From NCBI GenBank assembly GCA_964391675.1, contig CAYMMX010000007.1, positions 13,545 through 77,544 of the forward strand: a stretch of 64,000 nt of DNA, given 5' to 3'. The stretch is from CAYMMX01 sp964391675. Lineage in GTDB: Bacteria; Cyanobacteriota; Vampirovibrionia; Gastranaerophilales; Gastranaerophilaceae. A program made the translations under genes and the position numbers. Below, piece by piece: positions 59,283 to 64,000 of the stretch (within the stretch, counting starts at the first letter, position 1; each line of letters starts with the position of its first letter). The notes under the pieces were generated by a model. It was not told the origin of the DNA, searched no databases, and saw nothing but the letters and a program-made list of their open reading frames with translations.

Positions 59283-59636
59283 CTACTTTCCTACATTTAT
59301 AACTGTTTTCATTTGAGTAATAATACTTGACATTTCTCTTGTTGCCATCGAATATAATAATGAATTTTTTTGAATTTGAATCAATTCATTTGGAGTATTA
59401 ACCGGTTCAGAATTTCGTTCTTCCATTACAGGAGAATCACCAAATTTTGAGGACATTTTTGACTCCAATGAACCTGTAACAGAGTCTCCAAGGTGGTTAT
59501 TAAAATCAATGTCTTTTCTGACATACCCTGGTGTATCAACATTTGCCAAATTTTCACCTAAAACTTTATGCCTTTTAGCTATTAAATTTAGCATATTACT
59601 TGCGTTATTCATAAAATTAACTGAAGAAAAATTCAT
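59283..59636 (-). CDS. flgB: Flagellar basal-body rod protein FlgB
   Basis: A 117-residue proximal rod subunit: ANVDTPGYVRKDIDF near residue 33 and the C-terminal TREMSSIITQMKTVINVGK helix. It sits 13 nt after the flgG-like gene and 4 nt before flgC, in the same operon. Length is normal for the shorter FlgB forms. Rod subunits are exported by the flagellar type III system, so other flagellar genes must lie elsewhere. Confidence 0.93.
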   Translation of the reverse strand: MNFSSVNFMNNASNMLNLIAKRHKVLGENLANVDTPGYVRKDIDFNNHLGDSVTGSLESKMSSKFGDSPVMEERNSEPVNTPNELIQIQKNSLLYSMATREMSSIITQMKTVINVGK

Positions 59637-59649
59637 ATTAACCTCTTAA

Positions 59650-60366
59650 TTAGCTTTCTCTGATATTTATTGATTTATTATACATATCGTCAACTATTTT
59701 TGCCATACGTAAACCTGCAATTAATGATGCATTTAGTCTCAACATATCAGAAACGGAACTAAATACATTTGTATTAGAATTTTCTAATGCATTTTGTGCA
59801 ATATAATCATGGTTTTTAACAAGCTTAGCATCACCTGATTCATCAGTAGCTTTTAGTTTATTACAATCACCCTGAATCAGTCCTTCAGGGTTTTGGAATT
59901 GAACAATAGGTATAACACCTATTTTGACTTCGGGAGAATTAACATCAGACATGGACGTAACGGAACCATCAACATTAATTGTTAATTTATAAACGTCTCC
60001 GGGAATTTTTATTCCTGAACCAACAAGCCATCCGTCATTTGTAATTAGATAACCGTCTTTTCCAACCTTAAACGAACCGTCACGAGTATATTGGACTTCT
60101 CCTGTCGGAGATGTAACGGGTATAAAACCATCACCCTTTATAGCAATATCATATGGATTACTGGTTATCTGCACTCCACCTTGAGTATAATCCGTTCTAA
60201 CTGCCCCCGTCAAATAACCATCTTCATTTAATAACTGTTCAAATCTTACTGATTTATACCCATACGTATTATAATTAGCAAAATTTGTACCGATATAATT
60301 CATTTTATCAAACTGTACCTGTGCATTATTTATAGATTTTCTTATTATTCCTGTTATTGTACCCAT
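59650..60366 (-). CDS. FlgG/FlgF-family flagellar rod protein
   Basis: A 238-residue distal rod-type protein. N-terminal NYIGTNFANYNTYGYKSVRF is the rod D0 motif, GGVQITSNPYDIAIKGDGFIPV and YTRDGSFKVGKDGYLITNDGW are the FlgE/F/G central signature, and ALENSNTNVFSSVSDMLRLNASLIAGLRM the C-terminal coil. I cannot decide between FlgG and FlgF; the middle resembles FlgG. It is second in the operon. Confidence 0.85.
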   Translation of the reverse strand: MGTITGIIRKSINNAQVQFDKMNYIGTNFANYNTYGYKSVRFEQLLNEDGYLTGAVRTDYTQGGVQITSNPYDIAIKGDGFIPVTSPTGEVQYTRDGSFKVGKDGYLITNDGWLVGSGIKIPGDVYKLTINVDGSVTSMSDVNSPEVKIGVIPIVQFQNPEGLIQGDCNKLKATDESGDAKLVKNHDYIAQNALENSNTNVFSSVSDMLRLNASLIAGLRMAKIVDDMYNKSINIRES

Positions 60367-60389
60367 AAGTCATTCCTTTATTTATTAAA

Positions 60390-61088
60390 TTATGACGCCG
60401 AACCTAACTGAGAGATTGCTTTAGTAAGATTACTGCTTTCAATAATAAATATTTGTCTATTAGCATCAAAAGCTCTTAATGGAGTCATTAACCCCATAAA
60501 TTCTCTTTCTAAAGAAACATTAGAATATTCATTATAACCTTGCTTCACCTGCGGATTCATTATAATCGAACCATTCGTATCCGTAACACCAATATTGGCG
60601 ACTTTTTCAAGCTTATTTGTTTTAGCATTAAAAACGCTTAGACAACCGGATTCATTTACCACAATATCACCAAGATTGCGAGGAGTAATACTTAATTTAA
60701 CAGGAACTCCGCTATCTGATAAAACCTTTGCACCTTCAAGATTCAACAAGTTACCATTTTTATCCAATTTAAATCTTCCATCTCTGGTTAACTTAACGCC
60801 CTCATCGGTTTGAACCTGAAAATATCCTTTAACAGCTAACGCCAAATCTAATGGATTACCTGTATTTGTTAGTCGTCCCACCTTGTCATCAACAGTTGTA
60901 GATATAGCATCCGAACCCAAATACTCAACAAACGAAGAGACGACAGCATCCTTTCGCTGATATCCAACTTTATCAAAGCCATTAATATTTTCATTAGCTA
61001 TATTAACTATGGTACTTTGAACCTGCATCGCCCTTAAGGCCGTTTTAAGCCCACTTTCAAAATATTTAACTCCGGAATTTAGTTTCAT
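60390..61088 (-). CDS. FlgF/FlgG-family flagellar rod protein
   Basis: A 232-residue distal rod-type protein, first in the four-gene operon. It has NIANENINGFDKVGYQRKD, NPLDLALAVKGYFQVQT and LTRDGRFKLDKNGNLLNLEGAKVL. C-terminal YSNVSLEREFMGLMTPLRAFDANRQIF is also typical. It is a paralog of the following gene; one is presumably FlgF and the other FlgG. GTGAGG lies before the ATG. Confidence 0.84.
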   Translation of the reverse strand: MKLNSGVKYFESGLKTALRAMQVQSTIVNIANENINGFDKVGYQRKDAVVSSFVEYLGSDAISTTVDDKVGRLTNTGNPLDLALAVKGYFQVQTDEGVKLTRDGRFKLDKNGNLLNLEGAKVLSDSGVPVKLSITPRNLGDIVVNESGCLSVFNAKTNKLEKVANIGVTDTNGSIIMNPQVKQGYNEYSNVSLEREFMGLMTPLRAFDANRQIFIIESSNLTKAISQLGSAS

Positions 61089-61206
61089 ACTTATATCCTC
61101 ACATGTTAACTATATTCAATATCGATATTACCAAGAAAAATAATTAACACATTTTTAAAAAATCATACAAATAAAGTAGTGATTCATTTGTAGTTTAATA
61201 TTATTT

Positions 61207-61252
61207 TTACAAAAGTCAAAATAATAGTTTTTAGAACTAATGACTTTTGTAA
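61207..61252. promoter_or_regulatory. 12-bp inverted repeat over the mnmE promoter
   Basis: TTACAAAAGTCA (61207-61218) and TGACTTTTGTAA (61241-61252) are perfect inverted repeats with a 22-nt spacer. The right arm directly abuts TATAAT (61253-61258), so any protein binding it would cover the -35 of mnmE. It lies in the gap shared with the divergent flagellar rod operon. Confidence 0.4.
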
Positions 61253-61272
61253 TATAATTACATAGAGGCAAA

Positions 61273-62604
61273 ATGAATATTATACAAGAATTTGATACAA
61301 TTACAGCAATAGCAACGCCTATAGGTACCGGAGGAATAGGTGTTATAAGGATATCCGGTAATAATAGTTTTGAAATAACACAAAAAATTTCAAATAATAC
61401 ATTAATTCCTGGTAAAATACATCATTGTTGGATTTATGATGATTCTAAAAAAATCGATGAAGTTATTATATTACCGTTTAAAGCTCCTAATAGCTACACT
61501 GGAGAGGACGTTATTGAAATTCAATGCCATGGGGGTATAAATGTAATCAGAAATATTATGGATATAATTTTAAATAAAGGCGCAAGGCAAGCTGAAAGAG
61601 GAGAATTTACAAAAAGAGCATTTTTGAATCATAAAATTGATTTGTCTCAGGCAGAAGCAGTATGCGATTTAATACATTCAAAAACTCAAAATTTTGCGAT
61701 TCATTCAGCAAAAAATCTCTCGGGTGTATTAGCACAAAATATTAAAGAGATTAAAACAAACATTTTTGAAGTATTATCTAAAATTATTGCGGGGATAGAC
61801 TTTCCAGACGATGTAAAAGAACCTGATTATAAATATTTAGAATTAGAATTCAATACAGCTTTATCAAAAATTGATAAAATATTACATGATGCCAAATCTT
61901 CAAATGTGTTAAGGCAAGGAATAAAAATTGCCATATTAGGAAAACCTAATGTCGGAAAATCCTCCCTATTTAATGCTCTTTTGAGCCTAAACAGAGCGAT
62001 TGTAACTGAAATTGCAGGGACTACAAGAGATATATTAACTGAAACTCTTGATTTAGATGGCATTCCAATTACATTAATCGATACCGCAGGCATAAGAGAA
62101 GACATAAAAATAAATAAAGTTGAACAAATTGGTATTGAGTTTTCTAAACAATCAGCACAAGAAGCTGATTTAATATTGTTTTTATATGATGCATCAATAG
62201 GTATGAATTCAGAAGATAAAGTTATTTTAGAATTAATTAAAAACAAAAATCACATAATTATTGCAAATAAATCTGATTTAAAAAAAGAGACTGGTAATAA
62301 TCTGGCTTTATCTACAATCACCAAAGAGGGATTTGAAGAACTTAAACTCCAAATCAAAAAACATATAAGTGAAAAATCAATTGAAGATACGGAGTTTATT
62401 ACAAATAGCAGACAGCAAAATTGCCTTAAAAATGCAAGGGAAAGTCTGAGTCAGGCTCTTTTAGCAACTCAAATAAAAGAATTACAGGATTTAATAGCAA
62501 TAGATGTAAAATCAGCACTGTTATACCTCGATGAAATCACCGGAGAAGTAATCACCGATGATATTTTAAATAATATCTTTGATAATTTTTGCATAGGGAA
62601 GTAA
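61273..62604 (+). CDS. mnmE: tRNA modification GTPase MnmE
   Basis: A 443-residue GTPase that with MnmG modifies the wobble uridine of tRNAs. The N-terminal tetrahydrofolate-binding domain has DTITAIATPIGTGGIGVIRISG, the middle helices include ERGEFTKRAFLNHKIDLSQAEAV, and the G domain has G1 GKPNVGKSSLFNAL (about 222-235), T-R-D, G3 DTAG and G4 NKSD. It ends in FCIGK, the invariant C-terminal motif. AGAGG lies before the ATG. A 12-bp inverted repeat covers its promoter. The MATE gene follows by 3 nt. Confidence 0.97.
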   Translation: MNIIQEFDTITAIATPIGTGGIGVIRISGNNSFEITQKISNNTLIPGKIHHCWIYDDSKKIDEVIILPFKAPNSYTGEDVIEIQCHGGINVIRNIMDIILNKGARQAERGEFTKRAFLNHKIDLSQAEAVCDLIHSKTQNFAIHSAKNLSGVLAQNIKEIKTNIFEVLSKIIAGIDFPDDVKEPDYKYLELEFNTALSKIDKILHDAKSSNVLRQGIKIAILGKPNVGKSSLFNALLSLNRAIVTEIAGTTRDILTETLDLDGIPITLIDTAGIREDIKINKVEQIGIEFSKQSAQEADLILFLYDASIGMNSEDKVILELIKNKNHIIIANKSDLKKETGNNLALSTITKEGFEELKLQIKKHISEKSIEDTEFITNSRQQNCLKNARESLSQALLATQIKELQDLIAIDVKSALLYLDEITGEVITDDILNNIFDNFCIGK

Positions 62605-62607
62605 AAA

Positions 62608-63936
62608 ATGTTTAATGTAAAAACCTATACAAAGTATATTAAAGACTTGTTAAATTTAGCTATGCCAATGATTATTGGCAATCTTGGAATGATATTAATT
62701 GGAGCAGGAGACGTATTTGTAGCCGCAAGATATTCAACTGATTCTCTTGCAGCAATAAGCATTGCAAATTCAATAATAAGCACGATATTTTTATTTGGAA
62801 TAGGGCTTTTAGTAAGTGTTTCACCTCTATTATCAAATTTTAGAGGTGAAAGAAATGAAATTAAAAAGTACTTTATACCTACAATAACTTTCTCAGTTAT
62901 TTTATCAATATTATCTACTCTTGCAATCTTGCTATGTACTTTAATTATTGACAAATTAGGATTCGAAACAAAACTAATACCTGATATAAAAATTTACATG
63001 ATAATATGTAGTTTTTCAACTTTTGGAGCATATTTACAAGTAGCCTTAAAAGAGTTTTTACAATCATATGAAATAGTTATTTTTCCAAACTTTCTGAATA
63101 TATTAATGGTTTTTATTAATATATTTTTAAATTTTACATTTGTTTTTGGTTTGTTTGGATTACCTGAAATGGGAACTATCGGACTTGCGATAGCAACTTT
63201 GATTTCCAGAATCATCGCTGGTTTAATCTTATTTTTATATTGCAAAAAATTATTTAAAATAAGATATTATAAAGATTTTAGTTATTTTTATAAATTACTG
63301 CAAATAGGCTTCCCTATAGCAATATCTATTTTACTCGAAGTTTTTGCCTTTAATATAATAACAATACTGATTGCTAGAATATCAGGAATCTATGCAGCAG
63401 CTCAAAATATATTACTAACACTTACAACTGCCACATTTATGGTTCCTATGGCTATTTCTAATGCAATAGCAGTTAAAGTTGGTTTCGCAAATGGAGCAAA
63501 AAACTTTATTGATTTAAAAAGATATGCATTAACCGGTATAATAATATCAATAAGCTTTATGACATTATGCGCTATATGTTTTATAACTTTTCCCGATATA
63601 TTTATAAAAATATTTACGCAAGATCCTGATTTAATTAAAATTTGTGTACCAATACTTATCTTAGCGGGACTATTTCAAATATTTGACGGCATTCAAGTTT
63701 CTCTTGGGGGTATATTTAAAGGAATAAAAAGAACTAATGTAGTAATGCTGGGTGTTTTTACTGCGTACTGGCTTATTGGATTACCGCTTGGTATACTTTT
63801 AGGCTTTATTTATCATTTAAATCTATATGGATTTTGGATAGGACTAACAATTGCAATTTTGCTACTTGCAATAAGTTTATTAATTACTTTTATACATTAT
63901 TTTAAAACTAAATTAACATTAGATCTAAAGAAATAA
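62608..63936 (+). CDS. MATE-family efflux transporter
   Basis: A 442-residue inner-membrane antiporter with 12 hydrophobic helices in two similar halves. GAGDVFVAARYSTDSLAAISIANSI near residue 32 and LPEMGTIGLAIATLISRIIAGL are typical MATE segments, and IFDGIQVSLGGIFKGIKRTN marks the second half. It resembles the NorM/DinF-type clade; the drug or metabolite exported cannot be predicted. AGGGAAG lies before the ATG, 3 nt after mnmE, so they are co-transcribed. Confidence 0.9.
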   Translation: MFNVKTYTKYIKDLLNLAMPMIIGNLGMILIGAGDVFVAARYSTDSLAAISIANSIISTIFLFGIGLLVSVSPLLSNFRGERNEIKKYFIPTITFSVILSILSTLAILLCTLIIDKLGFETKLIPDIKIYMIICSFSTFGAYLQVALKEFLQSYEIVIFPNFLNILMVFINIFLNFTFVFGLFGLPEMGTIGLAIATLISRIIAGLILFLYCKKLFKIRYYKDFSYFYKLLQIGFPIAISILLEVFAFNIITILIARISGIYAAAQNILLTLTTATFMVPMAISNAIAVKVGFANGAKNFIDLKRYALTGIIISISFMTLCAICFITFPDIFIKIFTQDPDLIKICVPILILAGLFQIFDGIQVSLGGIFKGIKRTNVVMLGVFTAYWLIGLPLGILLGFIYHLNLYGFWIGLTIAILLLAISLLITFIHYFKTKLTLDLKK

Positions 63937-64000
63937 GCCTAAATTATATCAATACTTTACCCTCTTAACATTTCTTAATATTAAAATTTGACTACTTTCT

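Noticed and set aside
1..64000. CRISPR arrays, insertion sequences, transposases and rRNA genes
   Set aside because: No regularly spaced repeats, transposase-like proteins or rRNA signatures were seen anywhere in the window.

Overview
This is a 64 kb stretch of AT-rich bacterial chromosome, roughly 30% GC by eye, densely packed with about 60 protein genes and one tRNA. The gene set implies a diderm-like bacterium: exported SIMPL and VWA proteins, a possible outer-membrane barrel, type IV-like prepilins, flagellar rod proteins and GDP-mannose and polyprenyl-phosphate-pentose enzymes. Low GC, Flp-type pilins, flagellar rod genes, a PyrK/PyrD-1B pyrimidine operon and many leaderless promoters fit a non-photosynthetic relative of Cyanobacteria (Vampirovibrionia or Melainabacteria, possibly Gastranaerophilales). 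That placement is inference with moderate confidence, because no 16S rRNA or ribosomal protein operon is present.

Layout. 1-2.2 kb: a response regulator and a truncated sensor protein, a GC-richer repeat beside tRNA-Asp, and two small proteins. 2.3-17 kb: mostly housekeeping genes (glyS, clpP, an isocitrate dehydrogenase, fabI, ligA, speB, a full-length nifU, pheT and a plsC-like acyltransferase) mixed with exported unknowns. 17-25.8 kb: envelope and unknown proteins (a pilin-like Ser/Thr-rich protein, an HD-GYP response regulator, an FtsB-like protein, a TPR protein and a VWA protein), cdd, and dnaB. 25.9-37 kb: nifS, three paralogous prepilin-needle fusion genes with an orphan sugar ABC permease between them, then manB, a polytopic glycosyltransferase-like protein, manC and a CoA-disulfide-reductase-like flavoprotein. 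37-39 kb: a small unknown and aspA. 39.1-48.7 kb: a complete de novo UMP operon, pyrK-pyrD-pyrE-pyrB-pyrC-pyrF-carA-carB, preceded by a leader with a 9-codon ORF and an intrinsic terminator. 48.7-58.9 kb: folK, a flavoprotein, a Flp-like pilin divergent from a GH77 glucanotransferase, TPR and TPR-NHL proteins, a methyltransferase, a UbiA/DPPR-synthase-like protein, metF and a beta carbonic anhydrase. 58.9-61.1 kb: four flagellar rod genes. 61.3-63.9 kb: mnmE and a MATE transporter.

The most unusual content is the set of three prepilin-like proteins at 27127-30423. Each has a type IV prepilin N-terminus (G|FT-x-x-E plus a hydrophobic helix), then a phage tail-collar-like segment, then a ladder of HxH motifs spaced 12-14 residues apart and arranged four plus three around a variable insert of about 40-46 residues, and finally a PPY...K terminus. 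This matches the published description of the T4 gp37 long-tail-fibre tip, whose needle holds seven iron ions bound by histidines with a head domain at its end. It suggests phage-fibre-like needles displayed on a pilus or pseudopilus. Other notable signals are the pyr leader, several promoters whose -10 box lies 5-9 nt from the start codon, a 13-bp inverted repeat shared by the -35 regions of the Flp-pilin and glucanotransferase promoters, and a partial duplication of the tRNA-Asp 3' end flanking a hairpin-rich segment.
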